Positions 16,704-24,574 of a DNA stretch of 61,265 bases are shown one piece after another; within the stretch, counting starts at the first letter, position 1; every line of letters begins with the position of its first letter. Under the pieces are notes generated by a model. It did no database searches and had not been told where the DNA came from. It worked only from the letters and a program-made list of their open reading frames with translations. This stretch comes from Microbacterium sp. 8M. Lineage in GTDB: Bacteria; Actinomycetota; Actinomycetes; Actinomycetales; Microbacteriaceae. Position numbers and translations under genes: made by a program. Location: the NCBI RefSeq assembly GCF_902506375.1, contig NZ_LR733284.1:3620260-3681524 (forward strand). Reading direction: 5' to 3'.

Positions 16704-19232
16704 ATGTCTGCGCGCCTCGATCCGTCCGTCGTCCGCCCGGCCGCGGGGGATCCGGATCCCGACGCGGTCTACCTCGCGTTCGTGGAGTGGGTGGAGCAGA
16801 GCGGGATCTCGCTCTACCCCGCGCAGGACGAGGCGGTCATCGAGATCGTCTCGGGGCAGAACCTGATCCTGTCCACCCCGACCGGCACCGGGAAGTCGCT
16901 CGTCGCCGTCGCCGCCCACTTCGCCGCCCTCGTCGACGGCCGCCGCACGTACTACACGGCACCGATCAAGGCGCTCGTGAGCGAGAAGTTCTTCAGCCTG
17001 GTCGACGTCTTCGGTGCGGAGAACGTCGGGATGGTCACCGGCGATTCGGCTGTGAACGCCGACGCGCCGATCGTGTGCTGCACGGCGGAGATCCTCGCGA
17101 ACCTCGCGCTCCGCGAAGGCCCTGACGCCGAGGTCGGCCAAGTGGTGATGGACGAGTTCCACTTCTACGGCGACCCCGACCGCGGCTGGGCCTGGCAGGT
17201 GCCGTTGCTCACCCTTCCCCAGGCGCAGTTCATCCTCATGTCGGCGACCCTCGGCGACGTGACCGAGCTCGCGGCCGACCTCACCCGCCGCACGGGACGC
17301 GAGACGGCCGTGGTCACCGGCGTCGAGCGTCCGGTGCCGCTGCACTTCTTCTACGAGACGACCCCGATCCACGAGACCATCGAGGATCTGCTGCACACCG
17401 ACCGCGCGCCCGTGTACATCGTGCATTTCTCCCAGGCCGCGGCGATGGAGCGCGCCCAGGCGCTGGCGAGCGCGAAGGTCGCGACCCGCGAGCAGCGCGA
17501 TGAGATCGCCGAGCTCATCGGCGGCTTCCGCTTCACGACCTCGTTCGGCAAGACCCTGGCGCGCCTGCTCCGGCTCGGGATCGGCGTGCACCACGCCGGC
17601 ATGCTGCCGAAGTACCGGCGCCTGGTCGAGCAGCTCGCCCAGCGCGGCCTGCTGCGCGTCATCTGCGGCACCGACACCCTCGGCGTCGGCATCAACGTGC
17701 CGATCCGCACGGTGCTGCTCACGGCCCTGACGAAGTTCGACGGCACCCGGATGCGTCAGCTCAACGCGCGCGAGTTCCACCAGATCGCGGGGCGCGCCGG
17801 CCGCGCCGGCTTCGACACCGCGGGCACGGTGGTCGCGCAGGCGCCCGAGCACGAATCGGAGAACCTCGCCGCGCTCAAGAAGGCCGGCGACGACCCGAAG
17901 AAGCGGCGCAAGGTGGTCCGCAAGAAGGCGCCCGACGGCTTCGTGTCCTGGGGCGAGCCATCCTTCCAGAAGCTCATCGCGGCGGAGCCCGAGACGCTGA
18001 CCTCGCACATGCAGATCACGAGCGCGATGATGCTGAATGTGATCGGGCGCGGCGGCGACGTCTTCGCGAATATGCGCGCACTGGTATACGACAACCACGA
18101 GTCCCGGCAGAAGCAGCGGATCCTCGCGCTGCGCGCGATCGGGATCTACCGGACGCTGCGGGAGTCGGGCATCGTCGAGCGCGACCCCGACGGCACGATC
18201 CGGCTCACCGTGGACCTGCAGCCCAACTTCGCGCTCAACCAGCCGCTGTCGCCGTTCGCCCTGGCCGCCTTCGAACTGCTGGATCCGGCGGATCCGTCCT
18301 TCGCGCTCGACATGATCTCGATCGTGGAGGCGACGCTCGACGACCCGCGGGCGATCCTCAGCCAGCAGGAGTTCGTCGCCCGCGGCGAAGCCGTGGCGGC
18401 CATGAAGCGCGAGGGCATGGAGTACGAGGAGCGCATGGAGGCGCTGGAGGAGATCACCTATCCGAAACCGCTCGAGGAGCTTCTCGGCGCGGCCTTCGAG
18501 ACCTTCAGCGCCGCCCAGCCCTGGATCCGCGACTTCGAGCTGCACCCGAAGTCCGTCGTGCGAGACATGTACGAGCGGGCCATGTCGTTCGGGGAATATG
18601 TCGCGCTGTACAAGGTCGCCCGGTCCGAGGGCGTGGTGCTGCGCTATCTCTCGGACGCCTACCGGGCAGCGTCGCAGACGATCCCGGAGCACCTGAAGAC
18701 CGAGGAGCTCCGCGACCTCATCGAGTGGCTCGGCGAGCTCGTCCGCCAGGTCGACTCGAGCCTCCTGGACGAGTGGGAGGAGCTCGTCTCCGGCCATCCC
18801 GTCTCGCACGACGACGAACCCGTCGTCCCGCCGGCGCCGAAGCGGCTCACCACCAACGTGCGGGCATTCCGGATCCTCGTGCGCAACGAGCTGTTCCGCC
18901 GCGTGCAGCTCGCGGCCCGGGAGGACGTCGAGGCGCTCGCGGAGCTGGATCCGGAGTTCGGCGCCGCCGGCTGGGACGCGGCGCTCGACGCGTACTTCGC
19001 CGAGCACGACGAGATCCGCACGGGTCCGGACGCCCGCAGCACCGCGCTGCTCATCATCGACGAGACCGGCGGCCCCGACCACGAGCGTCCGGCCCGGGCG
19101 TGGGCCGTGCAGCAGATCCTCGACGACCCCGCCGGCGACCATGACTGGCGGATCTCCGCGATGGTCGACCTCGACGCCTCCGACGAGACCGGCGAGGCCG
19201 TCGTCACGGTGACCGGAGTGGCGCGGCTGTAG
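16704..19232 (+). CDS. DEAD/DEAH-box helicase with C-terminal DUF3516
   Basis: An 842-residue superfamily 2 helicase of a type common in actinobacteria. Motif I is STPTGTGKS (near residue 57), motif II is MDEFHFYGDPDRGW with DEFH in place of DEAD/DEAH, and motif III is LMSATLGD. The helicase C domain has GVHHAGMLPKYRRLVEQL, ICGTDTLGVGINVPIRTVL and motif VI FHQIAGRAGRAGFDTAG. The C-terminal 400 residues match DUF3516, which is found only on such helicases. An RNA-processing role is plausible but not shown. The start chosen (MSARLDPS) has GAGGG a few nt upstream. A small hairpin, CGCGGC-tgta-GCCGCG at 19222-19237, encloses its stop codon, 6 bp before the convergent NTF2-like gene ends. Confidence 0.93.
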   Translation: MSARLDPSVVRPAAGDPDPDAVYLAFVEWVEQSGISLYPAQDEAVIEIVSGQNLILSTPTGTGKSLVAVAAHFAALVDGRRTYYTAPIKALVSEKFFSLVDVFGAENVGMVTGDSAVNADAPIVCCTAEILANLALREGPDAEVGQVVMDEFHFYGDPDRGWAWQVPLLTLPQAQFILMSATLGDVTELAADLTRRTGRETAVVTGVERPVPLHFFYETTPIHETIEDLLHTDRAPVYIVHFSQAAAMERAQALASAKVATREQRDEIAELIGGFRFTTSFGKTLARLLRLGIGVHHAGMLPKYRRLVEQLAQRGLLRVICGTDTLGVGINVPIRTVLLTALTKFDGTRMRQLNAREFHQIAGRAGRAGFDTAGTVVAQAPEHESENLAALKKAGDDPKKRRKVVRKKAPDGFVSWGEPSFQKLIAAEPETLTSHMQITSAMMLNVIGRGGDVFANMRALVYDNHESRQKQRILALRAIGIYRTLRESGIVERDPDGTIRLTVDLQPNFALNQPLSPFALAAFELLDPADPSFALDMISIVEATLDDPRAILSQQEFVARGEAVAAMKREGMEYEERMEALEEITYPKPLEELLGAAFETFSAAQPWIRDFELHPKSVVRDMYERAMSFGEYVALYKVARSEGVVLRYLSDAYRAASQTIPEHLKTEELRDLIEWLGELVRQVDSSLLDEWEELVSGHPVSHDDEPVVPPAPKRLTTNVRAFRILVRNELFRRVQLAAREDVEALAELDPEFGAAGWDAALDAYFAEHDEIRTGPDARSTALLIIDETGGPDHERPARAWAVQQILDDPAGDHDWRISAMVDLDASDETGEAVVTVTGVARL

Positions 19233-19238
19233 CCGCGT

Positions 19239-19691
19239 TCACCGCGTCGCGCGGGCGTTCAGCCAGAGGAAGAGGCGGTTCTTCTTCGTGTTGTGGAAGG
19301 CGGCGCAGCGCCACCCCTCCTCGCCGCGGACCAGCACGTAGGTCTGCACCTTGTCGAGCGGCACCCGCTTGCCCGTGCCGACGCCGCCCTCGGTGAGGAC
19401 GCGCACCACCCCGGGCGCGATCGGCGACACGTCGAGCACCCGCATCTCCATGCGCGACCCCTTCTGCCACTTCCCCAGCACGGGCTCGTGGTCGCGGCGG
19501 ATGGCGGCACGACCGAGCGAGATCCCGCCGACGTAGATGACGTAGCTGGCGTCGGGCGTGAACAGGTCGGCGTACGCTGCGGCGTCGCCGCGCGCCCAGG
19601 TGCCCCGCAGGGCGGCCAGCAGCGCGTCGATGCCCTGAAGGTCCTCAGGGTCGAGCGCATCGATGTGGTCGGCGAGTCCGGACGTCTGCAT
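19239..19691 (-). CDS. SgcJ/EcaC-type NTF2-like (SnoaL-like) protein
   Basis: A 150-residue cone-shaped alpha+beta protein of the NTF2-like superfamily. The helix LQGIDALLAALRGTWARGDAAAYADLF is followed by the DASYVIYVGG strand and the repeating strands MEMRVLDVSPIAPGVVRVLTEGG and VQTYVLVRGEEGWRCAAFHNT, as in the SgcJ/EcaC family. No catalytic residues can be assigned with confidence; members act as small enzymes or ligand-binding proteins. GGAGGA directly upstream fixes the start at 19691. It is divergent from a MarR gene 70 bp away, so MarR is its likely regulator. Confidence 0.85.
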   Translation of the reverse strand: MQTSGLADHIDALDPEDLQGIDALLAALRGTWARGDAAAYADLFTPDASYVIYVGGISLGRAAIRRDHEPVLGKWQKGSRMEMRVLDVSPIAPGVVRVLTEGGVGTGKRVPLDKVQTYVLVRGEEGWRCAAFHNTKKNRLFLWLNARATR

Positions 19692-19722
19692 GGTTCCTCC
19701 AACTAGAATCGGTTGTACAGAC

Positions 19723-19733
19723 GCAATAGTTGC
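19723..19733. promoter_or_regulatory. Candidate MarR operator core
   Basis: GCAATAGTTGC is a short dyad (GCAA-3-TTGC) centred in the 70-bp spacer between the divergent NTF2-like and MarR genes, flanked by weakly symmetric TAC/GTA triplets. MarR proteins bind 16-20 bp dyads, so this is a reasonable but unproven site. Confidence 0.45.
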
Positions 19734-19761
19734 ACGTATGCAGATAAATCGCAAGGGATCC

Positions 19762-20247
19762 ATGATGACCGACCCCGCCCGCACGCCCGAGGCCCTCTCC
19801 GTCGACTACCGCCACTACCTGGCCTCTCTCGTGCTGTTCCATCTCGCGGCAGCCGACGCCGTGGGACTCGCGGGCAGCGACTACCAGGCCGTCAGCATCC
19901 TCGACCTCGACGGCCCGCTGACCAGCGGCGAGCTGGCGCGGCGTCTGGGCCTGAGCACCGGCGCGACCACGCGGCTGATCGATCGCCTGGAGGCGGCGGG
20001 GCACGTGCGACGGGTCGCGGATCCGGCGGATCGGCGCCGCGTGCTCGTCGCGCACAGCGGATCGGTGCCGCCCGAGCTCACCCGCATCCTCGCCAGCGTG
20101 CGGGAGCCCATCGGGCAACTGATCGGATCCTTCTCCGTGGAGCAGCGGGAAGCGCTGCAGCGCTACTTCGCCGGCGCGGGGCGGGCCTATCAAGACGCGC
20201 TCGAGGAACTCAGGGGCGGATCCCCGGCCACGTCACCCCGGCACTGA
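19762..20247 (+). CDS. MarR family transcriptional regulator
   Basis: A 161-residue winged-helix regulator. The DNA-binding unit spans about residues 40-100: DYQAVSILDLDGPLTSGEL, then RRLGLSTGATTRLIDRLEAAG and the wing VRRVADPADRRRVLVA, which carries the family DxRxR-like pattern. The C-terminal helices provide dimerisation. AAGGG upstream of the ATG at 19762 supports this start; an in-frame ATG at 19738 is a possible alternative. It is divergent from the NTF2-like gene, its likely target. Confidence 0.88.
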   Translation: MMTDPARTPEALSVDYRHYLASLVLFHLAAADAVGLAGSDYQAVSILDLDGPLTSGELARRLGLSTGATTRLIDRLEAAGHVRRVADPADRRRVLVAHSGSVPPELTRILASVREPIGQLIGSFSVEQREALQRYFAGAGRAYQDALEELRGGSPATSPRH

Positions 20248-20325
20248 GGACCGCCCCTCCGCCTACCGCACCGATGTCGGCGGGCCGGCGTATCGTCGAA
20301 GACACGGAGCGGAACGGAGGGCGTC

Positions 20326-21420
20326 ATGACGATTCAGGAGAGCCGATCGAGGGCGGTGGCGCACCTGCACCAGGGGATCATCCCGTCCTATCTGCTGGCC
20401 AAGCTGGCCGAGTCGGAGCGCTACTCGCAGGCCGCAGAGGCGGCGCGGCAGACGCTCATCGCGCCCGCTCCCGCGCAGCACCGGTCTCAGCTGCGGCTGT
20501 CGATCGACGAGAACGGATCCCTGGTGGCCACGGTCGAGGCCGCACCGAACCGCACCATCAGCGATGCGCACAACACGGAGACCCTGCCGGGCGTCGTGGT
20601 CCGCACGGAGGACGAGCCGACCGTCGCCGACGTCGCGGTCAACCAGGCGTTCGACGGGCTCGGCGCGACCTTCCAGATGCTGCTCGACGCCTTCCAGCGC
20701 AACTCGGTCGACGGAAAGGGCCTGCCCCTGGACGCGACGGTGCATTACGGAACCGACTACGACAACGCGTTCTGGAACGGCGAGCGCATGGTGTTCGGCG
20801 ACGGCGACGGCGAGGTGTTCCGCGGGTTCACCGGCTCGACCACCGTGATCGGGCACGAACTGGGGCACGGCGTGGTCCAGTACACGGCGGGCCTGGAGTA
20901 CCAGGGTCAGCCCGGGGCGCTCAACGAGTCGCTCGCCGACGTGTTCGGCGCCCTCACCGAGCAGCATCTGCTCGACCAGACCGCCGACGAGGCCAGCTGG
21001 CTGATCGGCGCGGGCATCTTCACGCCGGCGGTGCACGGCAAGGCCCTACGGTCGATGCTGCATCCCGGCACCGCCTACGACGATCCGGAGCTCGGCAAGG
21101 ATCCGCAGCCCGCCGACATGAGCGGCTATGTGAAGACCACCGAGGACAACGGCGGCGTGCACATCAACTCCGGCATCCCCAACCGGGCCTTCGCCCTGTT
21201 CGCGGTGGAGCTCGGCGGCAAGGCGTGGGAGACAGCGGGATCCGTCTGGTACCGGGCCCTGAGCGGAGGGCTGTCGTCGTCGGCGACGTTCGAACAGTTC
21301 GCGAAGGCGACGATCAAGGAGGCCGATGACGTGAGCACCGCGGTCGGCGATGCGGCTCGGATGGCATGGGCGTCGGTGGGCGTGATCAAGGCGACGGGTG
21401 ATGGGCGCTCCGCAGCCTGA
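20326..21420 (+). CDS. Protealysin-like neutral metalloprotease (peptidase M4)
   Basis: A 364-residue thermolysin-family zinc protease. The zinc site is HELGH at residues 177-181 with the third ligand Glu201 in NESLADVFG; the catalytic His lies in DNGGVHINSGIPN. There is no signal peptide. The short N-terminal propeptide carries HQGIIPSYLL near residue 18, resembling the conserved PPL-type motif of protealysin-like precursors rather than the long propeptide of thermolysin. Protealysin-like enzymes are cytoplasmic or released without a classical signal and are often encoded with the inhibitor emfourin; that partner overlaps the end of this gene. GGAGG lies upstream of the ATG, and a TATCGT hexamer further upstream could be the -10. 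Confidence 0.93.
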   Translation: MTIQESRSRAVAHLHQGIIPSYLLAKLAESERYSQAAEAARQTLIAPAPAQHRSQLRLSIDENGSLVATVEAAPNRTISDAHNTETLPGVVVRTEDEPTVADVAVNQAFDGLGATFQMLLDAFQRNSVDGKGLPLDATVHYGTDYDNAFWNGERMVFGDGDGEVFRGFTGSTTVIGHELGHGVVQYTAGLEYQGQPGALNESLADVFGALTEQHLLDQTADEASWLIGAGIFTPAVHGKALRSMLHPGTAYDDPELGKDPQPADMSGYVKTTEDNGGVHINSGIPNRAFALFAVELGGKAWETAGSVWYRALSGGLSSSATFEQFAKATIKEADDVSTAVGDAARMAWASVGVIKATGDGRSAA

Positions 21421-21760
21421 CCAGCCCGTCGGGGTGCCCTCCGACAGCGACGCCGCCGGCGACGACGGCGTCGCGATCCGCGTCGCCCGCAGCGGCGGGA
21501 TCGCCGGGATGACGCGACGCTGGAGCGTGCAGCCCGTGGGCGACGAAGCCCGGCATTGGATGGGTCTCGTCGATCGGTGCCCCTGGGACGAGAAGCCTCC
21601 GCCCGGCACCGGCGCGGACCGCTTCGTCTGGCGCATCGAAGTGCGCGTCCGCCGTGTGCGGCACGAACAGGTGATCCCGGAGGAGCACCTGCAGGGCCCC
21701 TGGCGCGACCTCGTTGAGGCCGTGCGGGAAGCCGACTCCGGCGCTGCGCCCGGTGATTGA
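21401..21760 (+). CDS. Emfourin-like inhibitor of the M4 protease
   Basis: A protein of about 119 residues matching the pattern of emfourin, the inhibitor encoded with protealysin: an IRVARSGGIAGMTRRWSV opening strand pair, a central DRFVWRIEVRV strand and the ending IPEEHLQGPWRDLVEAV. It should bind and block the protease made by the preceding gene. The two genes overlap by about 20 bp, so translation is probably coupled; ATG at 21401 and the GTG just before it (21398) are both possible, with AAGG at a fitting distance. The N-terminal 25 residues are acidic and unconserved-looking. The identification rests on motif resemblance and context. Confidence 0.8.
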   Translation: MGAPQPDQPVGVPSDSDAAGDDGVAIRVARSGGIAGMTRRWSVQPVGDEARHWMGLVDRCPWDEKPPPGTGADRFVWRIEVRVRRVRHEQVIPEEHLQGPWRDLVEAVREADSGAAPGD

Positions 21761-21780
21761 GCGCTCTCGCCTCGCTGCGC

Positions 21781-22035
21781 TCGCTCGGGATCCGGGCGCC
21801 GGGATCCGGGCGCTCGGGATCCGGGCTCGGGAACTGGGCGCTCAGGATCCGTGGCCTCAGGATCCGGGTGCTCAGGATTCGGGCGCCGGGACACGGGCGC
21901 TCAGGATCCCGGGCTCAGGATCCCGGGCTCAGGATCCCGGGCTCAGGATCCGCTCGCTCAGGATCCCGGGCTCAGGATCCCGGGCTCAGGATCCCGGGCT
22001 CAGGATCCGCTCGCTCAGGATCCAGTCGCTCAGGA
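21781..22035. repeat. Tandem array of 14-bp CTCAGGATCCCGGG units with a 57-bp higher-order period
   Basis: From 21900 the unit CTCAGGATCCCGGG is repeated three times, followed by a 15-bp variant ending in CGCTCG; this 57-bp block starts at 21900, again at 21957, and a third partial block starts at 22014. More diverged copies extend back to about 21781. Each unit joins two palindromes, GGATCC and CCCGGG. The array fills the gap between the emfourin gene and a small convergent gene; no gene is supported in 21761-22055. Confidence 0.9.
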
Positions 22036-22055
22036 GCCGGGACGTGCCGTGAGAT

Positions 22056-22247
22056 TCAGTCCTTCGCGTCCGGATCCGCGGGCGGCACGGGGATCGCGAC
22101 GCTCGTCGACGAGGTCGCCGCGCCGAGCCCGAGGCCGAGCGGATCCGCCGCCGGCGCGGGGAGCAGGTCGTCGTCGCGGTCGAGCGGCTCGCCGGGCAGC
22201 GCGGCCCACGCGCTCGGCTCCTGCGGCTTCTGCGTGAACATGCCCAT
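22056..22247 (-). CDS. Small hypothetical protein
   Basis: A 63-residue acidic, Pro/Ala-rich product (MGMFTQKPQEPSAWAALPGE, then EPLDRDDDLLPAPA). I do not recognise it. The start at 22247 is preceded by CACAAT and exactly 6 nt, the leaderless layout seen at other genes in the window, which supports it being real. No domain, signal peptide or membrane segment is visible. Confidence 0.5.
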   Translation of the reverse strand: MGMFTQKPQEPSAWAALPGEPLDRDDDLLPAPAADPLGLGLGAATSSTSVAIPVPPADPDAKD

Positions 22248-22366
22248 GCGTCCATTGTGCGCCCGGGTGCCACTCCATCTTCGTGAGACGCCACTTTTGG
22301 CACTCCTCGTCAGACGTGATGTCTCATGCATGAAGTGGAGTCACGTTCAGTGAGGCGCTGCCGTAG

Positions 22367-23422
22367 TCACCCCTTCAAGAGCGTCGTCCGGGCGGACACC
22401 CGGGGCAGGTCCGGCACGAGCACGGCAAGCACGCGCACGAACGTCGTCATCCAGACCAGGCCGAGCCCCACGGCGATCGCCTCGAGGCCGGTGGACGAGT
22501 ACAGCCCCACGGGCCAGTGCAGCACCACGGCCCCCACGAGCAGCACGCCCAGGCCGACTGTCGTGATCAGGAGCGCCCGCGGCGGACCGGGCAGCGCCCT
22601 CGCCGATATCACGGCGGCGAGCGCGAACAGCAGCAGCGTGGCGACCGCCGCGATCCAGTGCACGACCCGGTTCCGCTCGATCGGCACGAAGCCGACCACG
22701 GCGAGGGCCAGCCCGGTCGCGGCCCACAGCAGCACCACCACGGCGATCCTCTGCAGGGCCGCATCGCCGAGCAGCCGGTGCAGGTCGCGGCCGATGTAGG
22801 AGCCGACCGTGGCGAACAACAGGCCGGCGACGATGAGGGTGCCGTTGAACGCCCACCCGCCGACGCCGAGGCCGAGCTGCGAGAAGTTCTGCTGCCACCA
22901 CAGCGGATCGGCCGCCGTGCCCATCGCGAACAGGGTGCCGATCGTGAGGAACCCGAACAGCAGCGCCGCCAGGTCGCGGGTGCGCAGACCGACGCCGGCG
23001 CTGTATGCGAACCGTCCGCCGATCGCCGAGGCCACGCCTGCGATGAGCGCGCCGCCGAGCGCCGGTGCGGTGAAGTCGTGCAACCCCGCGCCGAACACGA
23101 GCCCAGCCAGCAGCACGCCGAGCGCGGTCACCGCCGCGAAGACCACGGTCAGTGCGACCGCCGAGATGTGCGACACCGCGGTCTGCCACGGCGGCATCGG
23201 ATCCGTCTCGCCACGGCGGTGCTGCAGTGTGCTGACGACGAACGCGGCGGCCGCGATCACGGCGGCGATCACCGCCACCGGCTGGCTGAGCGACCCCGGT
23301 CCGGTCAGCGGCCGCGGCGGACCCTGCAGCAGAGCGAGACCGGCGAGGGTGCCCACGGCGAGGCAGAGCGCCGTCGCCCACACCGTGCGCGTCTCGGCGC
23401 TCAGGCGATCTGCGGTGTCCAT
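22367..23422 (-). CDS. DUF998-type multi-spanning membrane protein
   Basis: A 351-residue protein with about nine or ten hydrophobic segments spread along its length (for example TVWATALCLAVGTLAGLALL, ALTVVFAAVTALGVLLAGLV and LLFGFLTIGTLFAMG). The segment order and the ADPLWWQQNFSQLG motif resemble DUF998 proteins, whose function is unknown. The open frame continues upstream, but only through a repeat array; ATG at 23422 gives a natural N-terminus. The gene lies alone on the minus strand downstream of the repeats. Confidence 0.75.
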   Translation of the reverse strand: MDTADRLSAETRTVWATALCLAVGTLAGLALLQGPPRPLTGPGSLSQPVAVIAAVIAAAAFVVSTLQHRRGETDPMPPWQTAVSHISAVALTVVFAAVTALGVLLAGLVFGAGLHDFTAPALGGALIAGVASAIGGRFAYSAGVGLRTRDLAALLFGFLTIGTLFAMGTAADPLWWQQNFSQLGLGVGGWAFNGTLIVAGLLFATVGSYIGRDLHRLLGDAALQRIAVVVLLWAATGLALAVVGFVPIERNRVVHWIAAVATLLLFALAAVISARALPGPPRALLITTVGLGVLLVGAVVLHWPVGLYSSTGLEAIAVGLGLVWMTTFVRVLAVLVPDLPRVSARTTLLKG

Positions 23423-23560
23423 GCCGTCATCGAAGCACGCACGGCCGACGTCCGGTAGCGCCGGTCCGAGAACGGCGGATCCGGGATCGCCGACGGCCGT
23501 GAGCTCCACCGCGGTTCCCCTGAGCCACCCAGGCGATCCGCAGCGCCGTCCACCCCGAGC

Positions 23561-23863
23561 CACCCAAGTGAGCCACCCAGGCGCGCCACAGCGCCGTCCA
23601 CCCCCGAGCCACCCCCTTGTCACCCAGCCGCCCCGCTCCACGCGCTGCGCAAAGGGGTGGCCCGCACAGAAGGGGGTGACTCGGCGTCGAGCGGGCCGCG
23701 GAGCGGCGCCGTCCACGCCCGCGCCACCCAAGTGAGCCACCCAGGCGAGCCACAGCGCCGTCCACCCCCGAGCCACCCCCTTGTCACCGAGCCGCCCCGC
23801 TCCGCGCGCTGCGCAAAGGGGTGGCCCGCACAGAAGGGGGTGGCTCGGCGTGGAGCGGGCCGC
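23561..23863. repeat. Two ~140-bp direct repeats with internal inverted repeats
   Basis: Copies begin with CACCCAAGTGAGCCACCCAG at 23561 and 23725 (offset 164) and run to about 23698 and 23863. Within the second copy CGAGCCACCCCCTT (23769-23782) and AAGGGGGTGGCTCG (23835-23848) are perfect complements; the first copy has the same structure with small changes. The 468-bp gap 23423-23890 is almost entirely this repeat plus shorter GAGCCACCCAGGCG motifs, with no gene I can support. Confidence 0.85.
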
Positions 23864-23890
23864 GAGCGGGCCGGGGCGCCAACGTCAGCG

Positions 23891-24445
23891 TCAGCGTGGG
23901 ACGGCGCCGGTTCCGCCGTGCAGCTCGCCGCGCAACGGCCAGCGTCCGTTGTGCTGCCGGAACTCGTTCGCGCGCAGCAGCGGTGAGACGTCGTACATCC
24001 TCGGGTTCAGGCGCAGCCGCGGGCCGGACGCCGCGCGCACCGTGAGACGGAACCGGCCGCCCGAGGCGCGAACGACGAACTCGGTGATGTCGGCGTAGGC
24101 GATGACGCCCTCCCGGCCCCACACGGTGCGGAAGGCGATCTCGTCGGCACGCGGCTCGACGTAGAAGTTGCGGTACATCAGCAGGAACGCAGCCCCGCCG
24201 AGCACGATCGCCACGGCTGCGATCCGCATCGGCCAGAGCAGCCCGGCCGTGTCATCGGCCGTGAACGACGACAGCGCCATCAGCCCGCCCACCGCGACGA
24301 ACAGGATCCCCACGAGCAGCACGAACACCGGCATGCGCTGCCGCACCGGACCCACCGAACGACGCCCGCGCATCCTCGACACGGCCGCCGCCACGAGGAT
24401 CAGCACGGCCACGACGAGGAGGATCTTCACCACGACGGCGGACAT
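23891..24445 (-). CDS. Membrane protein with C-terminal PH-like domain
   Basis: A 184-residue protein with three hydrophobic segments in the first 110 residues (VVVKILLVVAVLILVAAAV, VFVLLVGILFVAVGGLMAL and AAVAIVLGGAAFLLMY), then a small beta-rich domain with TVWGREGVIAYADITEF and FRLTVRAASGPRLRL. This resembles bacterial PH-like (bPH) domains, usually anchored next to membrane helices. The start at 24445 follows TACGGT by 6 nt, consistent with a leaderless message. Role unknown. Confidence 0.7.
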   Translation of the reverse strand: MSAVVVKILLVVAVLILVAAAVSRMRGRRSVGPVRQRMPVFVLLVGILFVAVGGLMALSSFTADDTAGLLWPMRIAAVAIVLGGAAFLLMYRNFYVEPRADEIAFRTVWGREGVIAYADITEFVVRASGGRFRLTVRAASGPRLRLNPRMYDVSPLLRANEFRQHNGRWPLRGELHGGTGAVPR

Positions 24446-24574
24446 CCCTCGACCGTACCGCGTCCAGGCGCCGCGCGTCGGCGGGGTGGTCGATCGCAGC
24501 ACAACGCAGGCGATCCCGGCCGCATCCCCGCCCGAGCGGGCGAAGACGACCGGGATCCCCCGCGTTCGAGTCCG

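Noticed and set aside
16674..19142. Very long antisense open frame opposite the DUF3516 helicase gene
   Set aside because: It is rich in Arg, Gly and His with no domain pattern, as expected from the complementary strand of a high-GC gene; the plus-strand product has all helicase motifs.
21900..22035. Regular repeats as a possible CRISPR array
   Set aside because: The units are contiguous 14-bp copies without unique spacers and no cas genes are present.
22248..22366. Inverted GTGAGAC/GTCTCAT sequence as an operator
   Set aside because: The arms match only in blocks with offsets, so no clear dyad can be defined; probably a decayed intergenic repeat.
23401..23776. N-terminal extension of the DUF998 protein through the repeats
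   Set aside because: The added residues are a Trp/Gly/Arg-rich translation of the repeat itself; ATG at 23422 gives a normal membrane protein start.
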